From positions 29,886 through 93,885 of the forward strand of contig NZ_JACXAJ010000012.1 in the NCBI RefSeq assembly GCF_014773225.1: DNA of 64,000 nt. Reading direction: 5' to 3'. Position 1 is the stretch's first letter. The number at the start of each line of letters is the position of its first letter. Of this stretch, positions 1 through 8,463 are shown piece by piece. Under the pieces are notes generated by a model that saw only the letters and a program-made list of their open reading frames with translations, was not told the origin of the DNA and made no database searches. The translations under genes and the position numbers were made by a program. The stretch comes from Pontibacter aquaedesilientis (GTDB lineage: Bacteria > Bacteroidota > Bacteroidia > Cytophagales > Hymenobacteraceae).

Positions 1-1512
1 AGCGACGGCTATTTTTATGATTTCAATGCCAAAGTAGGGTATATGCTTAGTGACAAAGACCAGTTCGTGGCATCCGGTTACCTGAGTCGCGACGGCTTTC
101 GGTTTGGTGCTGACACCACCTATACCTGGGGCACGGCCACCGGCACCGTGCAGTGGAACCATACCTTCAGCGATAAGCTCTTCTCGACGGTAACCGGCGT
201 TGTAGGCGACTATGATTATGGTGTGCGTGCTGAAACTGTTCCGTCCGACTTTAGTCTCGACTCCGATATCCGCTACAAACTGCTGCAAGCGCACTTTAGT
301 TACGAGCCATCTGTGCAGCACAAGATCGGCCTGGGCGCTTCTTCCTCCTGGTACAATTTCAACCCCGGCGTACTTTCACCAAGCTCTGAGCAATCCAGTT
401 TGCTGGCTATCAGCATGCCGCGCGAACGGTCCCTGGAATCGGCCCTATACCTGGATCATGAATATGCTTTCAGTCCAAGGGTGTCGGTCGCTTATGGCCT
501 GCGCTATTCTGCTTATTTCAACCTGGGCCCGGGCGATGTATATGTCTACAACCCGGAAGTGCCAAGGCGTGAGTCTACTATCATCGATACGCTTAACTAT
601 GCCAATGGCGGCTTGATACAGCAGTATAATTACCTTGAGCCAAGGGCCTCTGTGCGGGTGAGCCTGGGTAAGAACAGCTCTGTCAAACTGGGATACAATC
701 GCATGGCGCAGTACATTCACCTGATCTCCAACACGACCGCTGCCTCTCCCGTGGATATCTGGAAGACCAGCAACCCGTACCTCAAACCGCAGATAGGCGA
801 CCAAATAGCGCTAGGGTTTTTCAGGAACATACAAGATAACTCAATAGAGTTTTCGGCAGAGGCCTACTACAAGAAACTGCACAACCTGGTGGAGTACAAG
901 GATGGAGCGCAGTTGCTTCTGAACAGCACCCTGGACGCTGATCTGCTGCCGGGCGACGGTAAGGCTTACGGATTGGAACTAATGATGCGCCGCAGAGGGA
1001 AGAAACTAACCGGCTGGGCCAGCTATACCTATTCCAGGTCACTGCGCCGCGTAGATGGCCCGACTCCCGAAGAGAAGATCAACAATGGCAACTACTTTCC
1101 GTCTAACTTCGACAAGCCGCATGACCTCACGCTGGTGTTGAATCAGCAGCTGAGTCGCCTGGTGAGCTTCTCGGCTAACTTCACCTACAGTACCGGCAGG
1201 CCCATCACCTACCCGGAGTCGGTCGCCATAATAGATGGGCTGCTGATGGTAAATTACAGCGAACGCAACCAGCATCGCATACCGGACTACCACCGCCTGG
1301 ACCTGGCCCTGGTGATTGACGGAACCAACAAACGAAATGCCAACTGGGTGAGTAGCTGGGCATTTTCGATATATAACGCATACGGACGCCAGAATCCGTA
1401 CTCGGTATTCTTCAAGGCCAGTTACGGCGGCACCGTTCCGCAGGCTTACCGGCTGTCTGTCATAGGCTCAGCGGTGCCGGCTATCACTTACAATTTCAAG
1501 ATAACAAAATAA
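1..1512 (+). CDS. TonB-dependent receptor, C-terminal beta-barrel part (5' end outside window)
   Basis: The frame is open from base 1 and ends in TAA at 1510-1512, so this is the C-terminal 503 residues of a larger protein. The visible part is rich in alternating polar/aromatic strands (Tyr, Phe, Asn), has the typical outer-membrane receptor stretch GRPITYPE before the last strands, and ends in YNFKITK, an aromatic-bearing last strand. The signal peptide, carboxypeptidase-like domain and plug domain would lie upstream. The stop overlaps the next start (TAATG), so it is translationally coupled to a DUF4249 lipoprotein; such pairs recur in Bacteroidota and probably act in TonB-driven uptake. 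Substrate unknown. A non-TonB beta-barrel is possible but less likely given the partner. Confidence 0.85.
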   Translation, partial: SDGYFYDFNAKVGYMLSDKDQFVASGYLSRDGFRFGADTTYTWGTATGTVQWNHTFSDKLFSTVTGVVGDYDYGVRAETVPSDFSLDSDIRYKLLQAHFSYEPSVQHKIGLGASSSWYNFNPGVLSPSSEQSSLLAISMPRERSLESALYLDHEYAFSPRVSVAYGLRYSAYFNLGPGDVYVYNPEVPRRESTIIDTLNYANGGLIQQYNYLEPRASVRVSLGKNSSVKLGYNRMAQYIHLISNTTAASPVDIWKTSNPYLKPQIGDQIALGFFRNIQDNSIEFSAEAYYKKLHNLVEYKDGAQLLLNSTLDADLLPGDGKAYGLELMMRRRGKKLTGWASYTYSRSLRRVDGPTPEEKINNGNYFPSNFDKPHDLTLVLNQQLSRLVSFSANFTYSTGRPITYPESVAIIDGLLMVNYSERNQHRIPDYHRLDLALVIDGTNKRNANWVSSWAFSIYNAYGRQNPYSVFFKASYGGTVPQAYRLSVIGSAVPAITYNFKITK

Positions 1513-2573
1513 TGCAGGGAAGAACACGACACAAAAGCTGGTTGTGGGCGCTGCTGCTCACTTTCCTGAGCCTACAGGCTTGTGTGGAGCCCTTCGAGCT
1601 GAAAACCGGTACCGGAAAGCGATCGTTGGTGGTGAGTGGCATGGTAACAGACCAGAACCAGCCGGAGCTGAACAAAGTGACCCTCTCCTGGACCGAGCCT
1701 TTTGACGGGGAGACAAAGAAAGTGTTGAACGAGCCCGTGTTGGGGGCCAAGGTTACGCTACAGGACAACCGGGGCAACAGTATGCAATTGACAGAGGGTG
1801 CCCGGGGAGTTTACACACTTTGGGAAGATAATTTCCGGGTAGAGCAGGGCAGGGTCTATTCGCTCAGTATCAGGCTACCCGATGGAAGGGAGTATGCATC
1901 AAGACCTGAATTGCTTCGCCCGGCGGTGCCCATCCAAGGTATAGGTTATGAGTTCAAAGAGTTCATTAACATAGTCCGAAACTCGGCAGGTGTGTTAATT
2001 GAGCGCAGATCGATGGGGTTTGAAGTAAAGGCACAGGTGCAGGACCCTACGGAGCGCGGCAATTACTACCGCTGGGACACAGAAGGCGTTTTTGAGTATT
2101 TCTCAAATGTAGGGGATCAGCCTATACCCTCACAGTGCTGGGCCAATGTGGGAAGCGTCAACACCAAGGCTGTAGCTGCGGATGACCGCCTTGTAAATGG
2201 TAGGTTGTTCGAGCAGCCTGTAGCAGTAGTGCCTGCTGACATCCCTACCAAATACCGCATCAAAATACGCCAATATTCTCTCACCGCAGAGGCTTACGAG
2301 TTTTGGAGATTGTTAAATCAGCAGCAGTCCAGCGTGGGCAGCATCTTCGACCCGCCTCCGGCACGAATCAACGGCAATGTGTTTAGTATAACGAATCCTG
2401 AAGAACAGGTCGTCGGTTATTTTAACGTTTCTTCGTTTACTGAACAGTTCCTGATGATCAACCGGTCGACTTATGCTCCCTTCCCAGGATTGCCTTATGA
2501 GTTGCCAATAGGCGATTGTCGTTACTTGGGGCTGTACCCGAATGTGACTGTAGAAAGACCAATTGGATTCTAG
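1512..2573 (+). CDS. DUF4249 family lipoprotein
   Basis: 353 residues. The N-terminus is a lipoprotein signal: basic residues, a hydrophobic run, then lipobox LQAC with Cys24 as the predicted lipidated residue, followed by VEPFE. The region after it (KRSLVVSGMVTDQ, then KVTLSWTEPF) is the Ig-like start typical of DUF4249. The ATG overlaps the receptor stop (TAATG). By family knowledge these are surface- or periplasm-facing lipoproteins encoded beside TonB-dependent receptors; the biochemical role is not established. I infer that it helps the receptor capture ligand. The next gene starts 42 bp downstream on the same strand, so a three-gene operon is likely. Confidence 0.85.
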   Translation: MQGRTRHKSWLWALLLTFLSLQACVEPFELKTGTGKRSLVVSGMVTDQNQPELNKVTLSWTEPFDGETKKVLNEPVLGAKVTLQDNRGNSMQLTEGARGVYTLWEDNFRVEQGRVYSLSIRLPDGREYASRPELLRPAVPIQGIGYEFKEFINIVRNSAGVLIERRSMGFEVKAQVQDPTERGNYYRWDTEGVFEYFSNVGDQPIPSQCWANVGSVNTKAVAADDRLVNGRLFEQPVAVVPADIPTKYRIKIRQYSLTAEAYEFWRLLNQQQSSVGSIFDPPPARINGNVFSITNPEEQVVGYFNVSSFTEQFLMINRSTYAPFPGLPYELPIGDCRYLGLYPNVTVERPIGF

Positions 2574-2615
2574 GCCAAGGGCAGAATATTGATGCAGATT
2601 CTAGCAAATTACCGC

Positions 2616-4706
2616 ATGAAAAAACTAACAAAAATACTTTGGCTGTTGGCTATTACGCTGCTGAGCAATCCAGTGCTCGGGCAACAGCGGCAAGTGGATG
2701 TAGCCGGAGCAGCCCAGGTGCAAATGCTGTTGTCCGATGAACAGGTGCGGCTCGTGCATAGTCAGCCCTGGTACGCTGCTGGTGAAAGGCTCTGGTATAA
2801 GGCTTTTGTCAACCGCAACTCCTCAAACCCTCCAAGCAAGGCACTGTATGTCACGCTACTGGATGCCAGGGGAAACACCATCATCAACCAACGCCTGGTC
2901 GTGGAGGAAGGTATGGCTAACAGCGACATAGAGTTGCCGAAGGAGCTGCCATCAGGGAACTATACCTTGGTTGCGGCCACCAACTGGATGAAAAACTTCA
3001 GCGAAAAGCAACAGTACCGGGAGCAATTACTCATTGTCAACCCTCGTGAAGTAATGGCTTTACGGAATATAAAAGCAAATCACAAACCTCTGCACGTTCA
3101 GTTCTTCCCCGAATCTAATAGTTTGCTAGCTGGCAAAACATCCAGAGTAACGGTGTTGGTGACAAATGCGGCAGGTATAGGTATAGCCGCGCAGGGCACG
3201 GTAACAGACTCAACAGGAAGAGCCGTTGCATCCTTCCGAAGCGATGACACAGGAGTTGGAGCTTTTGAGTTGAAGGCGGATCTCGAGCAAGCATATGTGG
3301 CGCAGGTACAAGCCGAAGGCTACCAGACGCTGCGTGTCGCCCTGCCAAAGGCAAAGCAAAATGGGTTGGCATTATCGGTAACAGAAAAAAGCAACACAGG
3401 TATAAAGGTCGATGTGCGCAGCACCATGCCTTGGGCTTATACCTTGTTGGCAGAAAGCGGGGGCAAGGTATACTTTACACACAGTGCGAAAGGGACAGGA
3501 GAAGTGACCGTGCCTTGGCAGGAAAAACCGGGCGAGGCGGTCCGGTTGATGCTGCTTAACCCGGGTGGCCTGGTAGAGGCAGAGCAATCGGTTATGTATC
3601 CAGGCATAGCACCCGCACTGCAGGTAAGCACTGATCGCAGGCAATATGGAACACGGCAGCAGGTCTCGGTTACGCTGCAAGGTATACCACAGGCTGTGAC
3701 CGCAGCGGTGGCTGTAGCAGCTCAGCAGGCAGATTCCCACAGGCCCCTGGCCGGCAATCCGGTAACAGGAGGAAATGCTGGTGAGGGCAGTCAATTCCTG
3801 GCGCACACAGCTGACGAAGGATTGTGGCAGGATATTCTGCAAGGGAAGAAAGAGGGTAGTCATGCGCGGGAACCTATCGTAGAGCCTATCAGTCGAGCAG
3901 GTATAGCAAGGCCTTTTATCAGCAGTACTTTCGTTACCCGCACCGATACAGCTTTTGTGCAGGCCTTACCACCGAGTGTGGTGGCATACGCGCAGAAAAT
4001 CCACACCTTAGCTCACATCAACGAAATATATGGGCTAACTGAGCCCCACGCACCAGCCATATTACCCCGGCTGCCTGCCGACCGTGTCTACAAACTAGAT
4101 GACTACATCGCTTTCAACAATGTGGAAGAGGCCATAAAGGAAGTGACCACAAACATTAGAATGCGGAAGAAAAAAGGAAGACAGACAGTGCGCCTGCTTT
4201 ATGTGGCACCGGGTACGAAACGGATGATGAAGCAGGAACCGCTATACCTATTGGATGGCGTGATCGTGGACGGTATGGAGGAGATGCTGGCACTCGACCT
4301 GAACGATATCGCCTCGATTGAAATAGCCTGGTCTGAAGAAAAACTATATGCCGGCAACCTGGGTCAAATGGTGGACAATGGCATGTTTGCCATTTACACA
4401 AAGAGCGGCGAAGCCAGAGAACAGCTAAAAGAGAAAGGGCTGCCAATGCTTTATGAGCAGTACAACCTGCCCCAAAATTTTATCTCCCTTTCCGGTATAC
4501 CTGGGGAGGGTGGGCCATCTACCCCGGATTTAAAGCAATTGATTTTCTGGGAGCCGACATTGCACTTGGGGCCGGATGGCAAGGCCAAATTTACTTTCTA
4601 TACCTCAGACGAAACGGGCACTTTTAGGGTAAAGGTACTAGGGCAGACTGCCGAGGGCATACCTGTTAGTGGGGAGGCAGAGTTTGAGGTGAAGCTTGTG
4701 AACTGA
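2616..4706 (+). CDS. Large secreted protein with MG2-like and TonB-plug-like regions
   Basis: 696 residues from ATG 2616, where MKKLTKILWLLAITLLSN starts a clear signal peptide cleaved near VLGQQ; an in-frame TTG at 2589 would put nine odd residues ahead of it, so I rejected that start. Residues about 35-150 (QPWYAAGERLWYKAFV, then LPSGNYTLVAATNWM) resemble the macroglobulin MG2 domain. A second Ig-like stretch follows. Near residues 530-600 the segment EPLYLLDGVIVDGMEEM, then IASIEIAW, resembles a TonB plug domain. There is no following beta-barrel. It is probably periplasmic or surface-exposed and works with the two genes before it; the actual role is unknown. It carries eleven copies of the TATACCT/AGGTATA word. 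Confidence 0.7.
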   Translation: MKKLTKILWLLAITLLSNPVLGQQRQVDVAGAAQVQMLLSDEQVRLVHSQPWYAAGERLWYKAFVNRNSSNPPSKALYVTLLDARGNTIINQRLVVEEGMANSDIELPKELPSGNYTLVAATNWMKNFSEKQQYREQLLIVNPREVMALRNIKANHKPLHVQFFPESNSLLAGKTSRVTVLVTNAAGIGIAAQGTVTDSTGRAVASFRSDDTGVGAFELKADLEQAYVAQVQAEGYQTLRVALPKAKQNGLALSVTEKSNTGIKVDVRSTMPWAYTLLAESGGKVYFTHSAKGTGEVTVPWQEKPGEAVRLMLLNPGGLVEAEQSVMYPGIAPALQVSTDRRQYGTRQQVSVTLQGIPQAVTAAVAVAAQQADSHRPLAGNPVTGGNAGEGSQFLAHTADEGLWQDILQGKKEGSHAREPIVEPISRAGIARPFISSTFVTRTDTAFVQALPPSVVAYAQKIHTLAHINEIYGLTEPHAPAILPRLPADRVYKLDDYIAFNNVEEAIKEVTTNIRMRKKKGRQTVRLLYVAPGTKRMMKQEPLYLLDGVIVDGMEEMLALDLNDIASIEIAWSEEKLYAGNLGQMVDNGMFAIYTKSGEAREQLKEKGLPMLYEQYNLPQNFISLSGIPGEGGPSTPDLKQLIFWEPTLHLGPDGKAKFTFYTSDETGTFRVKVLGQTAEGIPVSGEAEFEVKLVN

Positions 4707-4754
4707 ATCAATCAGAGAGCTATGTTTGTAGCGTCTATCCTCCGGTAACAAAAA

Positions 4755-4792
4755 ACAGAAACGCCTGCTGTACCAACAGCAGGCGTTTCTGT
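4755..4792. terminator. Bidirectional terminator hairpin
   Basis: Perfect 17-bp inverted repeat (4755-4771 and 4776-4792) with a 4-nt loop, G+C-rich in the middle and flanked by A and T runs. It lies between the convergent MG2-like gene (+) and LOG-family gene (-) and can serve both. Confidence 0.8.
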
Positions 4793-4812
4793 GTAACGAA
4801 AATACTCCGTGA

Positions 4813-5676
4813 TTAAAAGTTCGGAGACAGCAGGTATTTGCTGTAGAACTCGTCGATTACTTTTACGGCTTCTGTGGCGTCGTCCACGATGTGGATCAGG
4901 TCCATGTCCTCCGGGCTGATGTTGCTTTCCATCTTCAGCATGACATCCTCCACCCACTTAAACAGGCCTTCCCAGTACTCGCGTCCTACCAGCACGATCG
5001 GGAATGCGCCGATCTTTTTGGTCTGGATCAGGGTAATGGCTTCGAACAACTCATCGAGCGTGCCAAAGCCGCCCGGCATCACGATAAAGCCCTGCGCATA
5101 CTTCACGAACATCACCTTGCGGACAAAGAAATAGTCGAAATTGATGAGCTTGTCAGAGTCGATGTAGATGTTGTTGAACTGCTCAAAAGGCAGCTGTATA
5201 TTCAGACCAACGGATTTGCCGCCCTCCGAGTGAGCGCCTTTGTTGCCGGCCTCCATAATACCCGGACCACCGCCCGTGATCACGCCATAGCCATGGCGCA
5301 CTAGTTTGGCTGCGATCTCCTCGGCCATAATGTAGTACTTGTGCGTGTTCTTGGTACGGGCTGACCCGAAGATCGAAACACAAGGGCCGATCTTGGACAG
5401 TTTCTCAAATCCTTCCACAAACTCCGACATCACCTTGAATATCTGCCAGGAGTCGGCAATCTTGATTTCGTTCCAGTCTTTGTCTACAAACGCCTGTCTG
5501 ATCTTGATGTCTTCTTCAGATGCTGGCGGAGCCGTTATCTGGCCGTTCTCACGGAGGTCGGTTATTGATTTTGCTTTATTCTCGTTAACATCCGGGTTAA
5601 GGATGGTCTGCCCGCTGCCGCTGTTGTGCGACTCGTCGTTGAGCTTGGTCTTGCTTGTTTTTCTAAGCTTTGTCAT
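4813..5676 (-). CDS. LOG family (TIGR00730) Rossmann-fold nucleotide hydrolase
   Basis: 287 residues. Signature motifs of the LOG / 'lysine decarboxylase-like' family are intact: GGGPGIMEA at 135-143 and PGGFGTLDE at 201-209, the phosphoribohydrolase active-site motif. The first 80 residues are a polar, low-complexity extension not seen in minimal LOG proteins. Family members cleave nucleoside 5'-monophosphates (cytokinin riboside monophosphate in plants, AMP-like nucleotides in bacteria) to base and ribose 5-phosphate. Cytoplasmic. A small inverted repeat (5696-5713) lies in its leader. The next gene on the same strand ends... upstream at 5817, 140 bp away, so shared transcription is possible but not shown. 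Confidence 0.85.
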   Translation of the reverse strand: MTKLRKTSKTKLNDESHNSGSGQTILNPDVNENKAKSITDLRENGQITAPPASEEDIKIRQAFVDKDWNEIKIADSWQIFKVMSEFVEGFEKLSKIGPCVSIFGSARTKNTHKYYIMAEEIAAKLVRHGYGVITGGGPGIMEAGNKGAHSEGGKSVGLNIQLPFEQFNNIYIDSDKLINFDYFFVRKVMFVKYAQGFIVMPGGFGTLDELFEAITLIQTKKIGAFPIVLVGREYWEGLFKWVEDVMLKMESNISPEDMDLIHIVDDATEAVKVIDEFYSKYLLSPNF

Positions 5677-5695
5677 AATAATTCTTCGTCTTCTT

Positions 5696-5713
5696 CAGGA
5701 GGCAGGCCTCCTG
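5696..5713. repeat. Small perfect inverted repeat in LOG-gene leader
   Basis: Two 8-bp arms, CAGGAGGC and GCCTCCTG, separated by AG, 20 bases upstream of the minus-strand start at 5676. It could be an operator or an mRNA hairpin; no T-run follows. Confidence 0.4.
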
Positions 5714-5816
5714 CGGCACACTCACGTTGAGGCGCCTTCTTCAGGTTAATAAATAATTTTAAGGGTGTGTCTGCAGCGTGGAGAAGAGAACTATGCAGTC
5801 ACGGTTGTGTTTTTTC

Positions 5817-7064
5817 TTATTTGGAGCGAATCGCAATCACCGGGTCTAAATTAGAAGCGAGCACCGCCGGGATGATGCCCGACAGCATACCTATGACCGC
5901 CGATACGCCTAGTCCCAGTATAATGTTTCCAACAGAGAGCGACACCTTCATCATATCCTGCGGAATGAGTGTGAGCAGGAAAACCAGCAGGATGCCGATA
6001 CCGCCGCCAATAATGCTCAAAAACACCGACTCGAACAAGAACTGAAATAAGATAAAATAGTTTTTGGCTCCCAATGATTTTTGTATGCCGATGATGTTGG
6101 TGCGCTCTTTCACAGATACGAACATGATGTTGGCGATCCCGAAGCCCCCGACCAGTATCGCAAAGCCGCCAATCACCCAACCTGCGAGCCCGACCACCTG
6201 AAAAAACCCTGTTACGGCTTGGGTGGCCATTTCGGGCCGGTTAATGGCGAAACTGTCTTCGTCGCGTGGCTTGAGTCCTCTGATGTTGCGCATCATGCCC
6301 CGCAATTCGTACTCAAGCTCCAACAGGCCCTGGTCGTCTTCCCGGCCTTTTATCGCGATAGTGGAGCCGATACCGTTAGGCCCCGTTGCATACATTTTGC
6401 TGAAGGTTGCATAAGGTATAACCCCCATCTGGTCGAAGTTCGGCATCCCAAACATACTCTCGCCCTGCTGTTCCATCACCCCGATCACGGTGAACTTATG
6501 GCCACTCACCCGAACTTCCTGCCCAATAGCAGGTTGCTGCGGGTATAGCGTATTGGCCACCTCATATCCAATAATCATCACATTGCGGGCGGCGTCTACC
6601 TCCTGAGGAATGAAGTAGCGGCCTTCTGCAACGGGTATCTCTGTTACTTTGTTGTAGTCGTAAGACACCCCGATCAGGCCCGCGTCGCGGAAGGTGTTGT
6701 TGCGATGCTTGAACACGTTGCGGCCTTTGTCTGCAAAGATAGCCACACCGGCGTCATTTGTCAGGTTGCGGTCCAGCAGGCGAAACTCGTGCACGTTGGG
6801 CTGCGGTCGGTTAAAGTACTTCCACCAAGGGTATTCGCCTCCAAAACTCCAGGGCCACTTCTGAACGTATAGTACCCGGTCGCCGATGAAGCTCATGCTG
6901 TCGCGCACGTTGCGCTCCAGCGAGTCTACCAGCGTAAACACCGAGATGATCGCAAAAATACCGATCGTGACACCCAACAGGGACAGAATCGTGCGAAGCA
7001 GGTTAGACCGGAGGGCCTGCCATGCGAAGCGGAAACTTTCTACTATTAGGCGCAGGTATATCAT
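5817..7064 (-). CDS. ABC transporter permease, MacB/FtsX type
   Basis: 415 residues with the architecture of MacB-like permeases: one N-terminal membrane helix (about 22-45, LLRTILSLLGVTIGIFAIIS), a large periplasmic domain, then three C-terminal helices of the FtsX domain (about 280-410). The conserved segment GVTIGIFA after the first helix and NIMFVSVKERTNIIGIQKSL before the second FtsX helix fit the family. Such permeases work with a MacB/LolD-type ATPase in lipoprotein, antibiotic or signal transport; no ATPase gene is adjacent, so its partner is elsewhere. Divergent from queA, with about 180 bp between the starts. Confidence 0.85.
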   Translation of the reverse strand: MIYLRLIVESFRFAWQALRSNLLRTILSLLGVTIGIFAIISVFTLVDSLERNVRDSMSFIGDRVLYVQKWPWSFGGEYPWWKYFNRPQPNVHEFRLLDRNLTNDAGVAIFADKGRNVFKHRNNTFRDAGLIGVSYDYNKVTEIPVAEGRYFIPQEVDAARNVMIIGYEVANTLYPQQPAIGQEVRVSGHKFTVIGVMEQQGESMFGMPNFDQMGVIPYATFSKMYATGPNGIGSTIAIKGREDDQGLLELEYELRGMMRNIRGLKPRDEDSFAINRPEMATQAVTGFFQVVGLAGWVIGGFAILVGGFGIANIMFVSVKERTNIIGIQKSLGAKNYFILFQFLFESVFLSIIGGGIGILLVFLLTLIPQDMMKVSLSVGNIILGLGVSAVIGMLSGIIPAVLASNLDPVIAIRSK

Positions 7065-7122
7065 AGTTGGGTATGGAACAAAGTAATTTTTCTAAAAGTA
7101 ATAATATTTCGGGCAAACTAAG

Positions 7123-7130
7123 TAAATTTG
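7123..7130 (+). promoter_or_regulatory. Putative -7 box (TAAATTTG) for queA
   Basis: Exact match to the Bacteroidota -7 consensus TAnnTTTG. No good TTTG -33 box lies 19-21 bp upstream. It predicts a leader of about 110 nt before the queA start. Confidence 0.4.
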
Positions 7131-7245
7131 CACCTCGATTTTTTGTTGTAAATAGGAAAAGCCTGCCTATTTTTTCCGGGTAACCCGTTTAAAGACCCGA
7201 TGGGCCAATTTTAGCCAGCACGATTTATACCGTAATATAAAAAGT

Positions 7246-8292
7246 ATGAAATTATCAGAATTTAAGTTTGACCTCCCTGAAAGCCTGTTGGCCACACATC
7301 CAGCCTCAAACCGCGACGAGTCCCGCATGATGGTCGTGCACCGCGACACAGGCAAGATCGAGCACCGGGTATTCAAAGACATCCTGGAGTATTTTGACGA
7401 AGGCGATGTGATGGTCGTAAACGATACGAAGGTATTCCCGGCCCGCCTCTACGGTAACAAAGAGAAGACAGGCGCCAAGATAGAAGTGTTCCTGCTCCGT
7501 GAACTGAACAAGGAGATTCACCTGTGGGATGTACTGGTTGATCCGGCGCGTAAAATCCGCGTGGGCAATAAGCTATACTTCGGCGACAGCGACCTGGTAG
7601 CGGAGGTAATCGACAACACCACTTCCCGTGGCCGTACCATCAAGTTCCTGTTCGACGGACCGGACGAGGAGTTTTACAAGACGATCAACGACCTGGGCGA
7701 GACTCCGCTTCCGAAATACATCAAGCGTGAGGCTGAGCCCGAGGATAAGGAGCGTTACCAAACGGTATACGCCAAGAACGTAGGTGCCGTAGCGGCTCCA
7801 ACAGCCGGCCTGCACTTCACCAAAGAAGTACTGAAGCGCCTTGAAATCAAAGGGGTGGATGTGGCTCCGCTTACACTGCACGTTGGACTCGGCACTTTCC
7901 GCCCGGTAGATGTGGAAGACCTGACCAAGCACAAGATGGACTCTGAGAATTTCTCTGTGCCTGCCGACACCGCCGAGATGGTAAACAAGGCATTGGATAA
8001 TAAGAAGCGTGTGTGCGCCATTGGTACCACGACCATGCGTGCGCTGGAGTCTTCGGTATCGGCAAGCAACCGCCTGAAGCCCAACGAGGGCTGGACAGAC
8101 CGTTTCATCTTCCCTCCATACGATTTCAAAATCGCGAACGCACTGGTAACTAACTTCCACATGCCAGAGAGCACGCTGCTCATGATGACAGCCGCTTTCG
8201 GTGGCTACGAACTGGTTATGAAAGCCTACGAAGAAGCCGTGAAAGAGAAATACCGTTTCTTCAGCTACGGCGATGTAATGCTGATCCTCTAA
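7246..8292 (+). CDS. queA: tRNA preQ1(34) S-adenosylmethionine ribosyltransferase-isomerase
   Basis: 348 residues, normal family length. The N-terminus [20 protein letters not shown], the motif [16 protein letters not shown], the segment PTAGLHFT and the motif [11 protein letters not shown] are diagnostic of QueA. It transfers and isomerises the ribosyl group of S-adenosylmethionine onto preQ1 at tRNA wobble position 34, giving epoxyqueuosine, the penultimate step of queuosine synthesis. Cytoplasmic. No other queuosine gene is in the window. It holds no copy of the TATACCT word. A terminator hairpin follows 24 bp after the stop, so it appears monocistronic. Confidence 0.97.
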   Translation: MKLSEFKFDLPESLLATHPASNRDESRMMVVHRDTGKIEHRVFKDILEYFDEGDVMVVNDTKVFPARLYGNKEKTGAKIEVFLLRELNKEIHLWDVLVDPARKIRVGNKLYFGDSDLVAEVIDNTTSRGRTIKFLFDGPDEEFYKTINDLGETPLPKYIKREAEPEDKERYQTVYAKNVGAVAAPTAGLHFTKEVLKRLEIKGVDVAPLTLHVGLGTFRPVDVEDLTKHKMDSENFSVPADTAEMVNKALDNKKRVCAIGTTTMRALESSVSASNRLKPNEGWTDRFIFPPYDFKIANALVTNFHMPESTLLMMTAAFGGYELVMKAYEEAVKEKYRFFSYGDVMLIL

Positions 8293-8315
8293 TCTGTGTG
8301 AGGTATAAGATTTAG

Positions 8316-8346
8316 AAAAGCCCCGACTCCAGAAGTCGGGGCTTTT
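8316..8346 (+). terminator. Rho-independent terminator after queA
   Basis: Perfect 13-bp arms (8316-8328 and 8334-8346; AAAAGCCCCGACT) around a 5-nt loop, with a T-run at the 3' side. Confidence 0.85.
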
Positions 8347-8351
8347 TGCTT

Positions 8352-8359
8352 TATATTTG
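8352..8359 (+). promoter_or_regulatory. Putative -7 box (TATATTTG) for ispD
   Basis: Exact TAnnTTTG match directly after the queA terminator. It predicts an ispD leader of about 95 nt that contains the TATACCT cluster. The -33 position has no TTTG. Confidence 0.45.
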
Positions 8360-8370
8360 CGGGAGCTGCC

Positions 8371-8430
8371 AGGTATAGTCGGCTATACCTAGACAAAGCC
8401 TATACCTTATAAAAACCTATACCTATACCT
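8371..8430. repeat. Cluster of five TATACCT/AGGTATA words in the ispD leader
   Basis: Copies at 8371 (inverted), 8384, 8401, 8418 and 8424. The first two form an inverted pair AGGTATAG-TCGG-CTATACCT that can fold into a hairpin; the last two overlap by one base. Confidence 0.8.
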
Positions 8431-8433
8431 ATC

Positions 8434-8463
8434 AAGGGGAATATGAAATCGAGGGGAATATGA
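8434..8463 (+). repeat. 17-bp tandem duplication of the ispD start region, with a 6-codon upstream ORF
   Basis: The string AGGGGAATATGAAA occurs twice with a 17-bp period, so a purine-rich ribosome-binding-like stretch plus ATG is present twice. The first ATG (8443) opens MKSRGI and stops at TGA 8461-8463, which overlaps the ispD start as ATGA. Confidence 0.75.

Noticed and set aside
2589..2615. TTG start extending the MG2-like protein
   Set aside because: The ATG at 2616 begins a clean signal peptide; the extension adds nine residues that would precede it.
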